IMG/VR virus record: IMGVR_UViG_3300043419_001188
Span: 1 to 49,436 of that record
Length of the DNA stretch: 49,436 nucleotides
Source of the DNA: a virus
Direction: 5' to 3' (one strand)
The notes below the pieces were generated by a model. That model searched no databases. It was not told the DNA's origin and worked only from the letters and a program-made list of their open reading frames with translations. Of this stretch, positions 1-7,534 are shown one piece after another. The translations under genes were made by a program, and so were the position numbers. Positions within the stretch are counted from its first letter, which is position 1; the number at the start of each line of letters is the position of its first letter.

Positions 1-31
1 TCGCTACACATATATATTTCTGAAATTTTAA

Positions 32-54
32 TGCCCCGTGGTTCATGCGGGGCA
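32..54 (-). terminator. Hairpin terminator after thioredoxin gene
   Basis: Seven base pairs (TGCCCCG/CGGGGCA) around a nine-base loop, followed on the minus strand by an AT-rich stretch (TTAAAATTT). It lies about 80 bases past the thioredoxin stop, and nothing is annotated beyond it in this window. Confidence 0.65.
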
Positions 55-108
55 ATATCACGATTGTGAAAATCTATTTGTTTTTGATCAGTTAGTTGTA
101 GTAGCTCC

Positions 109-137
109 TTTTTACAGACTCTACAGAAAATTGTCAA
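109..137 (-). promoter_or_regulatory. Possible sigma70-like promoter leading out of the window
   Basis: TTGACA, 17 bases, TAAAAA on the minus strand. The -35 box overlaps the thioredoxin stop codon. The -10 is weak (4 of 6 matches), but the spacing and placement match four better promoters in the window. An AAGGAG follows with no start codon at a usable distance. The hairpin at 32-54 lies about 50 bases downstream, so a short leader or small RNA is possible. Confidence 0.35.
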
Positions 138-433
138 GCAAGAATCCACTCTTCAAGTTGTGCCATCGTCTGCTTTGCACCTTCCATGCGGCCAGTTTCT
201 TCTGTGTTCTGGATCTTGATGAATGTTGGTAACGCTTTTACGCTGTGTTCCTGCCTAAATTCTGGTTCGTCATCGCTATCAACGATTTCCATATGGATAT
301 GTGGATACTTTTCCTTAAGCGCAAGGAAGGTTGGCTTCTTTAGCTTACATGGATTGCACCATGCGCAAGCTGCAACCATTACAACTACTTTTTTTGTTTT
401 GCTAATTTGATCAATTTCTTCAATTTTACTCAT
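134..433 (-). CDS. Thioredoxin-like protein
   Basis: Small thioredoxin-fold protein of 99 residues with the redox motif WCNPC near residue 25 and a cis-Pro (LPTF) near residue 68. In T4-type phages thioredoxin or glutaredoxin supplies electrons to ribonucleotide reductase, and this gene directly follows the reductase beta gene, so that role is inferred. The ATG at 433 is chosen because AAGGAG sits six bases upstream; an in-frame TTG 15 bases further up lacks this support. The start overlaps the nrdB stop by eight bases, which suggests translational coupling. The residue between the Cys pair is Asn-Pro rather than Gly-Pro, which would alter the redox potential. No signal peptide, so it is cytosolic. 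Confidence 0.9.
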   Translation of the reverse strand: MSKIEEIDQISKTKKVVVMVAACAWCNPCKLKKPTFLALKEKYPHIHMEIVDSDDEPEFRQEHSVKALPTFIKIQNTEETGRMEGAKQTMAQLEEWILA

Positions 434-1388
434 TCCAGACTCCTTCAAAATCGGCTAAACCTTTGGAGTAAGCTGTTGCCTTTTGGGCAAAGAAATCCTG
501 CAGTTCAACGCCACTAGATAGTACACTAAACCATTCCATCCTTTCAAGGCTTTCTTTATCTAAGTTTTTCCAATTACTCTTCAGCCCAAGGTCTTGGAGT
601 TTAGTGTTTGCGCGATGACGAATATAGTTCTTTAGATCGTGCGCTGATAGGTTTGGTAGATCACCCTTCTGGAAAGCTTTATCAATGAATTCGTCTTCTA
701 ATTTTACAGTTAGACGGGCGGCTTCATAAATCGCCTCTTTTAGATCATCATCCAGTAGCTCTGGAAATTCCTCTGTAACCTGTCGGAATAACCAGCAGCC
801 CGCTTCACTATGTAAGCTTTCATCCTTGATAGACCAAGATACAATTTGTCCAAGTCCCTTAAGCATGTTGCGCTGTGGGAAGCTCATTAATACTGCGAAA
901 GAAGAAAATAGATTAACTCCCTCGTTAAACGCCGAAAAAATAGCGAGTGAAAGAGCGATGTCTCTACGTGATTTGCCCTTTGTTTCCATAAGGCGATCAA
1001 TTTTGGCTTTTGCAGTTGGTTCATGCAGGAACGCTTCATAGTTCTGAATTCCTAAACTTTCTTCTAGATAGCTATATCCTGCCGCGTGGATACTCTCAAA
1101 TCCAGCAAAGCTGTTTGCCATCATCTGGATTTCTGGTTTCTTAAACCAGTTTGCAACCTTATTTGACCAATAATCTTGGATAAAGATTTCAGTCTGCGTG
1201 AAACCTTTAAGGATTGAGCCAATAACATGGCGATCATTATCGTTTAATGATAGCTTCCAGTCATTTATATCGCTACCCATTTGTACTTCAAATGGTACCC
1301 AATGCGCCATTTGCTGTTTTTGGAAATATTCATACGATTTTGGGTATTCGTGCGGCCCATAGGTTGGGCGTGGAGTAAAAATTGACAT
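426..1388 (-). CDS. nrdB: Ribonucleoside-diphosphate reductase beta subunit
   Basis: Class Ia-type R2 subunit of 320 residues. It houses the di-iron/tyrosyl radical that drives reduction of ribonucleotides to deoxyribonucleotides. The metal ligands can be placed: E67, E98, H101, E156, E190 and H193. Y105 sits four residues after H101, the spacing of the radical Tyr122 in the E. coli enzyme, so this looks like a tyrosyl-radical enzyme rather than an Mn/Fe or metal-free variant. The C-terminus (FEGVWNE) would dock on the alpha subunit, which is not in this window. The ATG has AAAGG six bases upstream. It lies between the helicase and thioredoxin genes and makes precursors for the replication proteins encoded alongside. 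Confidence 0.95.
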   Translation of the reverse strand: MSIFTPRPTYGPHEYPKSYEYFQKQQMAHWVPFEVQMGSDINDWKLSLNDNDRHVIGSILKGFTQTEIFIQDYWSNKVANWFKKPEIQMMANSFAGFESIHAAGYSYLEESLGIQNYEAFLHEPTAKAKIDRLMETKGKSRRDIALSLAIFSAFNEGVNLFSSFAVLMSFPQRNMLKGLGQIVSWSIKDESLHSEAGCWLFRQVTEEFPELLDDDLKEAIYEAARLTVKLEDEFIDKAFQKGDLPNLSAHDLKNYIRHRANTKLQDLGLKSNWKNLDKESLERMEWFSVLSSGVELQDFFAQKATAYSKGLADFEGVWNE

Positions 1389-1412
1389 AACAGACCTTTC
1401 TATAATGGTTTA

Positions 1413-2786
1413 CTAAGTAGTCTTCTTTTCCTTCTTGAACGCCTTATATTTCTCTTTCAAGGAAGCCTCTTGTTCCTTAGCACTTTTTGCAATAATATCA
1501 CTGGCGGATTCCCCGCTTTCCTGTAAAACCTTGATACAGACGTTACGTGTATCCATAAATAGTGGGAAAACCATACCGTCTGGTCCGTTTCGGTTCTTTG
1601 CAATATACATACGACCTTCGTTTGCAGCTTTATCCTTGATTGTACGGCTGATTGTGCAAATAAAGTCGGCTACGAAGCACTTATTGAACGCCTCGCTGAT
1701 GCTTTCCATAGTAATAACTTCTGCATTTAGGCCGGTACGGTTGGTCTGTGACGCCGTCCACAGAGTGCAGTTATGAAGTTGGGCAATACCACGCATTTCC
1801 TCATAAATGCTCTCAAGTTCGGCACGCTTCTCCTTTTCCTTGCTTGTTGGCTTTAGGAGATCGCCGTAATCCACGATTACAAAGTCTACACGGTGTCCAT
1901 GAGCCTTTAATTTATCAAGATGGGCCTTGATTGTGTTTGTACTGGCGCTCTTCGTAGGATATTCCTTGACAATAAGGTGGCCCTTTAGGTTTTTGACCAT
2001 ATCAAGGACTTGCTCCTTATGGTTAAAGACATCAGTTAGGCCAAGCCCCGTAAGGCAGCTGTCATAACGGGTACCGATTACCTTGTCAGAGAGTTCCAGA
2101 GTGTAGTGAACAACATTGTATCCAAGGCGTAGAGCATTCGCACCCAAATGGACAAGTGCCATACTCTTGCCAGCCCCTGTAGGAGCAATGACGACGCCAA
2201 GTTCACCACGGCCCAGACCACCCCGAGTAATATTGTCAATGAGATCCCAACCCATAGATACTGGATTACGTGCTTTAACCTCAAATCGTTTCTCAAAGTC
2301 CACAACATAATCGTAACCATGATTATTATCTGTGCCAAGCTTGAGTGCGTCATTGATAGTTTTGCTAACCTCGTCATAGGATGAACTTTTAATAAGTTCA
2401 ACGCTCTTGATCATGGCCTCCTTTAGTTTCTGCTTCTTACAGAAATCAAGTGAGGTTTCCTTAATATATTCATGACCATCCGTAATCATGCCATCGCTGA
2501 TAATACGGGCAAAGAACTCACGAGTTTGCTTTTGTACAACCTCGTTTTCATTGCTAAGTTCCGCCTTAATGACGGTCATCATTGTGTCGCGTGATGGATG
2601 AACACCATAACGCTTACGGTAATCATATACCTTTTGGGTAAAGGTACGTAGGTATTTTAGTTCTAGGAATGTAAAGTCTAGAACTTCACCAATTTGCGCA
2701 GCAAATTGGCTATCATCTAGGATTAGGGTACACAGGTTTTCTTGAAATTTTGTTCCGTAGACTGAAAAGTCTTGACGCTCGCTCAT
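1413..2786 (-). CDS. Replicative DNA helicase, DnaB/gp41 family
   Basis: RecA-fold hexameric helicase of 457 residues. The N-terminal region is helical. The C-terminal ATPase domain carries Walker A APTGAGKS (201-208), Walker B VDFVIVD (301-307) and a Q-containing motif in ASQTNRTG. By family it unwinds DNA 5'-3' at the fork and works with primase; the phage primase is at 43979-44917. GGAGG lies four bases before the ATG. It is followed at 24 bases by nrdB and preceded by the 5'-3' exonuclease, forming a replication block. It is closer in layout to DnaB-type helicases of T4-like phages than to T7 helicase-primase fusions, because no zinc or TOPRIM domain is present. Confidence 0.93.
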   Translation of the reverse strand: MSERQDFSVYGTKFQENLCTLILDDSQFAAQIGEVLDFTFLELKYLRTFTQKVYDYRKRYGVHPSRDTMMTVIKAELSNENEVVQKQTREFFARIISDGMITDGHEYIKETSLDFCKKQKLKEAMIKSVELIKSSSYDEVSKTINDALKLGTDNNHGYDYVVDFEKRFEVKARNPVSMGWDLIDNITRGGLGRGELGVVIAPTGAGKSMALVHLGANALRLGYNVVHYTLELSDKVIGTRYDSCLTGLGLTDVFNHKEQVLDMVKNLKGHLIVKEYPTKSASTNTIKAHLDKLKAHGHRVDFVIVDYGDLLKPTSKEKEKRAELESIYEEMRGIAQLHNCTLWTASQTNRTGLNAEVITMESISEAFNKCFVADFICTISRTIKDKAANEGRMYIAKNRNGPDGMVFPLFMDTRNVCIKVLQESGESASDIIAKSAKEQEASLKEKYKAFKKEKKTT

Positions 2787-2807
2787 GCTTCCTCCGTTGA
2801 AGACATA

Positions 2808-3776
2808 CTACCGCTTGTCCGTACAGTTTTCAAGTTGAATCTTTTCCATCTGGTTGAATAGTTCGCTGAAATTTATATCCATAAAACCGTCTTCTGTGCA
2901 GTATTTAATATACTTATCTTTATCGTAAATACACTCTGCGTTCTTGATATCGCGAAAGATCTGCTTTTTTGTTTCGGTTGGTACAAGACGGTATTGGAGT
3001 TGCATCATGCGATGGTTCAGCTTTATTTGTTTTTGTTCTGATAATATTCCCTTATAAATCTTGACTTCCCCCGTATGCTCGCGACAGTGTAGGTATATGT
3101 CGTCAAGACTGTATTCTTTTTCTTCTGCAAGAAAAGGGAAACGTTTTGCAATAGTAGCAAGGCCAGCGCCTTTGACACCGGGTAAATTATCACTGGTGTC
3201 ACCCACGATAGCCCTAGCGATAGCAAAATTATAGGGATGTATGCCATATTCTTCAACTACAGATTTTATATTTAAAATCTGCTCCTTTACTGGCCGATAT
3301 AGGACCGTATCTTTACCGCATAACTGAATAAAATCCTTGTCGTTGCTTACAATTACTTTTTGGTAATCGCTAAACTTATCATCCTTACAAACAAGTGCGA
3401 TAAGATCGTCGGCTTCTACGCCATCTGTAATAATTTGTACGATGGGTAAGCAATTTAGATATTCTACAAGACGAGTCTCCTGCCAGATACGGTTTTTTAG
3501 TTCGTCCTCTGCACTTGCCTTGATATTGCTATTGATTGTAAGAGGATTACGACCAGCCTTATAGCCCTCAAACATATTCTTACGTTTCTTACTGCCGCCT
3601 TCGCCATCCCAACAGATAATAATTTTATCGGGATTCGTAACGCGAACCATCTTTTGTAGGATTTTTAGATAGCCGCGAACGCCGCCAACCGGCACCCCTT
3701 TTGGAGTAACGGTTGGATCGGCGCTATAGGCTCGGACGAATGCGTTTAGGCTATCGATTACTAATATTCTTTTCAT
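2808..3776 (-). CDS. rnh: 5'-3' exonuclease / RNase H (FEN family)
   Basis: 322 residues of the PIN-like 5' nuclease family, which removes RNA primers and 5' flaps during lagging-strand synthesis. Metal-binding acids are visible at D8, D57, E121/D123/D124, D146/D148 and D193/D196. The helix-three-turn-helix (GVKGAG, about 200-206) binds duplex DNA. T4 rnh is of similar length (305). The polymerase in this window has no 5' nuclease domain, so this gene would supply that activity in trans. The start overlaps the preceding small gene by 26 bases; the nearest SD (AAGG) is rather distant, so coupling may be needed. Confidence 0.9.
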   Translation of the reverse strand: MKRILVIDSLNAFVRAYSADPTVTPKGVPVGGVRGYLKILQKMVRVTNPDKIIICWDGEGGSKKRKNMFEGYKAGRNPLTINSNIKASAEDELKNRIWQETRLVEYLNCLPIVQIITDGVEADDLIALVCKDDKFSDYQKVIVSNDKDFIQLCGKDTVLYRPVKEQILNIKSVVEEYGIHPYNFAIARAIVGDTSDNLPGVKGAGLATIAKRFPFLAEEKEYSLDDIYLHCREHTGEVKIYKGILSEQKQIKLNHRMMQLQYRLVPTETKKQIFRDIKNAECIYDKDKYIKYCTEDGFMDINFSELFNQMEKIQLENCTDKR

Positions 3777-4065
3777 CTTGTTTTATCGCCTTTTCCATTA
3801 GGAATAGCAGCAATTCTCCAATATGGGAATTGCCTTCTTTTACTTGACCATATCGTTTATTATCAATACAGTCTTGGCATGGAACATAAGCCCAATTTTT
3901 GGTAATCTCCACTTTTTCTTTTTGAGTTTTTATCGTGTTAATCATTGATTGCCAAGTTCTTCCATTATTGAACTCAATAATGCAACAATCCGGTATACCC
4001 GAAAATTGACCTTCTGCAATATTATAGGCTTTATATAGAGCTTCATATAACAGTTTATTACGCAT
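3751..4065 (-). CDS. Conserved-looking small protein, function unknown
   Basis: 104 residues, not recognised. It has Cys pairs in IPDCC and a CxxC (YVPCQDC), so metal binding is possible. Two Met codons are available. The second, at 4065, is chosen because AAAGG lies six bases upstream, whereas the first abuts the SD. With that start the gene overlaps the upstream stop by eight bases, the same overlap seen for thioredoxin and for the 28-residue gene. Its 3' end overlaps the exonuclease start by 26 bases. The position in a replication/nucleotide block says little about function. Confidence 0.75.
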   Translation of the reverse strand: MRNKLLYEALYKAYNIAEGQFSGIPDCCIIEFNNGRTWQSMINTIKTQKEKVEITKNWAYVPCQDCIDNKRYGQVKEGNSHIGELLLFLMEKAIKQDEKNISNR

Positions 4066-4507
4066 TTTCATCCTTTGGGACTACTCCGTTTTTATAAAGT
4101 TCGCCAACCTTATAGCGTAGCTTCTTTGGCTCGCTTAATGCAGCTGCCTTTACAGTGTCCCGATATAGTGATACGCGTAAAAATGCATAGCTATCCTTGG
4201 AAAAGAAATAATCTCTTACGCTATTATACATAATATACAGCCACTTGAGTGGGTATCGGCCAAACAGATGTGGCCCAAAGGATGAAACTGAGCTGATATC
4301 TGTTCCATTTTCGCTCATACGCACAACCGCTACCTCTTTCATTGGACGTACGCGATTTTTCACACTTGTATAGTTTTTCTTTTTTGGTTTTGGCATATTC
4401 TTGATTAGATCCTCTAGTAAAGTGCTTTTAAGCTTTTTGTTATCGCTTTCAGCCTTTACTTTATCGCCATCTACGGTCACTTTAACTTCTTCAAAATTCT
4501 CAGCCAT
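4058..4507 (-). CDS. Hypothetical protein, 149 residues
   Basis: Not recognised. The N-terminal 60 residues are Lys/Glu-rich and probably disordered (KPKKKNY, KNRVRP). The C-terminal half is Tyr/Phe/Leu-rich and looks folded (WLYIMYNSVRDYFF). No signal peptide or clear membrane helix. The ATG at 4507 is used because GGGAG lies six bases upstream; longer readings run back into the deaminase gene and lack an SD. It follows the deaminase by 10 bases. Confidence 0.75.
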   Translation of the reverse strand: MAENFEEVKVTVDGDKVKAESDNKKLKSTLLEDLIKNMPKPKKKNYTSVKNRVRPMKEVAVVRMSENGTDISSVSSFGPHLFGRYPLKWLYIMYNSVRDYFFSKDSYAFLRVSLYRDTVKAAALSEPKKLRYKVGELYKNGVVPKDENA

Positions 4508-4517
4508 TTTAGTCTCC

Positions 4518-4883
4518 CTAGAACTTATAAGTTCCAATATGGTCATCATCAACGCTATAATAAACGGCCTTAATCCCACGCTCCTCCATAACGGCATGGC
4601 ACATGGGACAAGGCCGACTCATACGATCTTCGTGACTGCCCTTGCTTGCACGGGCAACATACATAACTGCACCCTTGGTAGCAGTGCGAGGCAGATTCAA
4701 CAGGGCTGCGATCTCGGCATGGTAGGTGCTAACGCCCTTGTTGGGATGACGATGCTTTGCGCCTACAGAACAATATTTCTCATTATTTACGCCAATACCA
4801 AGAATAGCATTACCGCCTCCAACAAGTACAGCGCCATGACGAAAGTTGCCGTACTGGGAGGTGGTTGCCATCTTCTTAGCCAA
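4518..4883 (-). CDS. Cytidine/dCMP deaminase family protein
   Basis: 121-residue zinc-dependent deaminase. The zinc and catalytic motif is HAE (55-57) and the second zinc site is PCPMC (91-95). The family includes dCMP deaminase (dCMP to dUMP, feeding dTMP synthesis), cytidine deaminase and tRNA adenosine deaminase. Neighbouring nucleotide-metabolism genes make a deoxycytidylate role the best guess, but it is shorter than T4 Cd (193) and lacks its extra zinc site, so the substrate is open. The start is probably TTG at 4883, with GGAGG ten bases upstream. The ATG at 4871 has only a weak AAGAAG in front and would cut into the first helix. Confidence 0.85.
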   Translation of the reverse strand: MAKKMATTSQYGNFRHGAVLVGGGNAILGIGVNNEKYCSVGAKHRHPNKGVSTYHAEIAALLNLPRTATKGAVMYVARASKGSHEDRMSRPCPMCHAVMEERGIKAVYYSVDDDHIGTYKF

Positions 4884-4962
4884 CTTGGAGTAACCTCCGA
4901 TTCTTCTTGCTAATCTCGGTCTTCTTCATAATGATCTCGTTCTGCGGGCCATCGTTATCCAT
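4876..4962 (-). CDS. Possible 28-residue microprotein
   Basis: A short reading frame that exactly fills the 71-base space between its neighbours, overlapping each by eight bases. GGAG lies seven bases before its ATG. The product is hydrophilic and Lys/Arg/Asn-rich with no recognisable domain. The overlap geometry matches that of other gene pairs in this operon. It could equally be just a coupling spacer for translation of the deaminase from its TTG start. Confidence 0.45.
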   Translation of the reverse strand: MDNDGPQNEIIMKKTEISKKNRRLLQVG

Positions 4963-5491
4963 TTGTCTGCTCCTTGGCGGCTCGTTCCGCCCTGTATTGC
5001 GCTGCTCGCGCTTCCATTTCGGCGTTATACTCTTCCCTGCGGCGCTTGTCAAGCTCATTGCACGGATCACAATAAACCTTAACCCAGCCTTCGCTGTTGG
5101 GCTTGCCAGGGTTGCCGCAGTTTTCGCAGATACGGTAACTCATGCTTTCTGCTGCATGGATAGCGCCGTGGACACGATCATTGCCGCCATCAATATAAAA
5201 ACGGAGACCGCCAAATTTTTCTTTTATCTGGACAGGGATAACCTGTCGTGGCTTGTCGTCTTCGGTGGCCTCGCCGCGCTTTACGCGGTAACCGTGCTGG
5301 ATAATCTCGTTGTCCACTTCGTTCTGGATAACGCCGCAGAGTGAGTCAACAAGATCGTACCAGCCGTCGCCAACAGCGATTTCCCAGCAGGCATTACGCT
5401 CAAAAGTAGTACCATCCCGCTTTGTGACGGTTTCCTTGATAAACATTTTAGGATACTTTTGACGAATCTGATTTTCCAGTTCTTCCTTCAT
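4955..5491 (-). CDS. Zinc-motif protein of unknown function
   Basis: 178 residues with a CENCG...YCDPC arrangement (two CxxC pairs) near residues 125-150, suggesting one structural zinc. Ahead of it is the segment KEKFGGLRFY, which recurs in uncharacterised phage proteins from memory; no function is known to me. The C-terminus is a charged helix rich in Arg, Glu and Ala. The ATG at 5491 is chosen because GGAGG lies five bases upstream. It is followed by the possible 28-residue gene and the deaminase, and preceded at 18 bases by the UV endonuclease. Confidence 0.8.
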   Translation of the reverse strand: MKEELENQIRQKYPKMFIKETVTKRDGTTFERNACWEIAVGDGWYDLVDSLCGVIQNEVDNEIIQHGYRVKRGEATEDDKPRQVIPVQIKEKFGGLRFYIDGGNDRVHGAIHAAESMSYRICENCGNPGKPNSEGWVKVYCDPCNELDKRRREEYNAEMEARAAQYRAERAAKEQTNG

Positions 5492-5509
5492 GTTTGCCTC
5501 CAAAGCAAT

Positions 5510-6439
5510 TTAAACAAAGATACCATACTCTTCTCGGAACTTCAAGAGAGAAATATTTTTCATCTTAGCTTCAAGATCTACATCAATTGTGTCATTGCGT
5601 AGAGCATTAAGCTGATGCTGATTAATATAGTGAATAAAATTTGAATGCGAACGTCGTTCATTAAAACTTCCGTTCTCCATTCCAGGCTCTGTGTTACTTA
5701 GGTGCTGGAGTGGTTTGATTTTTCCCCAAGTCCCCATAGTGGCGATATGAGCATCGTCATAAACAAGATCGCTGGAATTAAAATTATAGTGATGGGAATC
5801 AAGAACAATAGGAACACCGCACTTTTCATGAATCTGGATAAGCTGTTTAACATTGTAGCATTTCTCGTCGTTCTCAAGCGTCAAACGATTTTTCACATTT
5901 GCCGGTAGCGTCTTGATAACCTCAATAAGCCGTTCGCTCCTGTCGGCTTTGCCACCATGAATATTGATGGCGTTGTATGCTGTCTCGCTAAGTCCCATCA
6001 TGTCAAACATCCATGCATGGTACTCAAGTTCTTTAATACTGTTTTTTACAACCTCATCACGATCACTGCTAAGCACTGTAAATTGGCCAGGATGTGTTGT
6101 TACACGAATGTCATTTTCTCGGAATAGGCTTCCAAGTATTCCAAGCTTGCTGATAAGCACCTGATCTGTACGAGCAATGCTTCCAGCAAATTCAAAAAGT
6201 GGGAGCAGCGAACTGCTAATTCGGAAACTTCGGATGTTGTCTTTAACGAGCGTAGGAATGATTTTAATATGTTCATCAACATTGTGACGATACGTGTCAC
6301 GGATGCGCTCTTCACTGTATTTTCCTGCTTTATATTGGCCTAATTGAAGAGATTTTTCATCAATTATATTTTCATAAATAGTCGTGCCGTCACGCTTCTT
6401 ACGAGGAATTAAATATTGACAACAAAGAGATACGGCCAC
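5510..6439 (-). CDS. uvsE: UV-damage endonuclease, UVDE/UvsE family
   Basis: TIM-barrel endonuclease of 309 residues that nicks DNA 5' to UV photoproducts. Metal- and DNA-binding motifs in order are HPGQF (116-120), NIHGGK (159-164), LENDEK (188-193) and LDSHHY (214-219), matching UVDE enzymes. T4 uses the unrelated DenV glycosylase for this job. The start is GTG at 6439 with GGAGG five bases upstream; a TTG further up overlaps the SD itself. A sigma70-like promoter (6476-6504) and a terminator hairpin (6459-6490) precede it, so it probably has its own transcript start and leads the operon down to thioredoxin. Confidence 0.92.
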   Translation of the reverse strand: MAVSLCCQYLIPRKKRDGTTIYENIIDEKSLQLGQYKAGKYSEERIRDTYRHNVDEHIKIIPTLVKDNIRSFRISSSLLPLFEFAGSIARTDQVLISKLGILGSLFRENDIRVTTHPGQFTVLSSDRDEVVKNSIKELEYHAWMFDMMGLSETAYNAINIHGGKADRSERLIEVIKTLPANVKNRLTLENDEKCYNVKQLIQIHEKCGVPIVLDSHHYNFNSSDLVYDDAHIATMGTWGKIKPLQHLSNTEPGMENGSFNERRSHSNFIHYINQHQLNALRNDTIDVDLEAKMKNISLLKFREEYGIFV

Positions 6440-6458
6440 GGTAACCTCCAAAAGAAAA

Positions 6459-6490
6459 CCGCCAATGCAGAGGCTACTCTACACTGGCGG
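6459..6490 (-). terminator. Strong hairpin terminator after uvsX
   Basis: A 14-base-pair stem including two G-U pairs around a TAGC loop, followed on the minus strand by TTTTCTTTT. It ends the uvsX transcript. The -10 box of the uvsE promoter (TAGAGT, 6476-6481) lies inside the stem-loop, so terminator and promoter overlap physically. Confidence 0.85.
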
Positions 6491-6504
6491 CTGATTCTTG
6501 TCAA
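6476..6504 (-). promoter_or_regulatory. Sigma70-like promoter for uvsE
   Basis: TTGACA (6504-6499), 17-base spacer, TAGAGT (6481-6476) on the minus strand. It begins eight bases past the uvsX stop. The -35 is perfect and the -10 matches 4 of 6. The expected start is near 6469, about 30 bases before the GTG of uvsE. Confidence 0.6.
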
Positions 6505-6511
6505 GGGCAGG

Positions 6512-7453
6512 TTAGTCGTCTAAAACTTCACCTGTTTCGGCTGACATAATAGTTGCTTCTCCCCATTGTTCACGATGGCTATCTTTATATTTCTTGATAC
6601 TACCGGCTTCATTGGGTAGGAAGGCATCTGGCGTTACAACAAATTCGCCTTCCATTGCGAGGTCGCTGATATGGTTCTTTTCAACACTGATCTTGCTGAT
6701 AAGCCCAAAGTCAAAGCTCTTACCGTCTTTAGTGGCACTTAATTTGCCCTTACCAACCATCTTCCAGACTGCGCTGGCTGCGTACCAGATGGCGTCACCG
6801 CCATATGGCACCATCTTGCTATGGCCACCAACAAAAGAAGGTGGTTGGGTATATGCTTGGTTAAGGATCATAAGACCAACATACTTTGGATAACTGTAGT
6901 TACGGGTAGCGTTGATCTTGCGTTGAACGATGCGCATGTTTTCGCGAATAGCCTTTGCTGCACGCATCATGCTGGCTTTCTTTTCAGTTGTGCCGTCGTC
7001 GCTTTCCTTGACTTCATCCTTGCTTGGTAGTGACCCTACTGAATCCCATAGGATAAGTACATCTTGTGGTAGCTCGCCCATTGAAACATCACTGACAATT
7101 TTATCAATAAAAGTAAATGCTTCTTCAAGATACATACATTCTTCATTTTTAATACATTGATCGATATTTACACCCATCTTGGCAGCACGGTTCCAGTCAA
7201 CCTTACCTTCGGTCATAATAAATACTGGTAGTACGCCCTGTTCCTGTGCCTTTGCAGCTGCATGGAACAGTAATGAGGTCTTGCCTGTATCGCTCTTACC
7301 ATAAACCTGGGTAATGTGGCCCAGCGGAATACCAGGAATACCAATAACTTCCTGTAGGCATTCATCTACAACTACATATTTATCTTTCTTTTTTTCTACA
7401 TTGTTTACTTCAATAGTTTTTTTGTAACTTGCTAAGTCAAACGCTTTTGCCAT
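6512..7453 (-). CDS. uvsX: UvsX/RecA-like recombinase
   Basis: 313-residue strand-exchange ATPase. Walker A is GKSDTGKTS (52-60) and Walker B is DVLILWD (131-137), followed by SVGSLPS. It would form filaments on single-stranded DNA and promote recombination-dependent replication and repair, working with gp32 encoded just upstream and the Mre11-Rad50 fusion. It is shorter than T4 UvsX (391), lacking part of the C-terminus. The ATG at 7453 has AGGAG ten bases upstream; an upstream in-frame extension runs through a terminator hairpin and is not used. Confidence 0.93.
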   Translation of the reverse strand: MAKAFDLASYKKTIEVNNVEKKKDKYVVVDECLQEVIGIPGIPLGHITQVYGKSDTGKTSLLFHAAAKAQEQGVLPVFIMTEGKVDWNRAAKMGVNIDQCIKNEECMYLEEAFTFIDKIVSDVSMGELPQDVLILWDSVGSLPSKDEVKESDDGTTEKKASMMRAAKAIRENMRIVQRKINATRNYSYPKYVGLMILNQAYTQPPSFVGGHSKMVPYGGDAIWYAASAVWKMVGKGKLSATKDGKSFDFGLISKISVEKNHISDLAMEGEFVVTPDAFLPNEAGSIKKYKDSHREQWGEATIMSAETGEVLDD

Positions 7454-7483
7454 TGTGTGTTTTCTCCTGTGTAATAAACAAGA

Positions 7484-7513
7484 ACGGCGAGGGCAGTATA
7501 GCACCCTCGCCGT
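7484..7513 (-). terminator. Hairpin terminator after gene 32
   Basis: A perfect 10-base-pair stem (ACGGCGAGGG/CCCTCGCCGT) with a 10-base loop, followed by TCTTGTTTATT on the minus strand. The loop holds TATACT, a good -10 hexamer (see the next entry). Confidence 0.75.
7495..7503 (-). promoter_or_regulatory. Possible extended -10 promoter for uvsX
   Basis: TGCTATACT, an extended -10 (TGnTATAMT type), lies in the loop of the terminator hairpin. The -35 at 17 bases is poor (TAAAAA). The expected start near 7488 is about 35 bases before the uvsX ATG. Confidence 0.45.
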
Positions 7514-7534
7514 CCTATTTTTAGCCTAACAATA

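Noticed and set aside
6440-6451. Upstream TTG start for uvsE
   Set aside because: The TTG overlaps the SD (TTGGAGG) itself, and the GTG at 6439 has ideal spacing from GGAGG.
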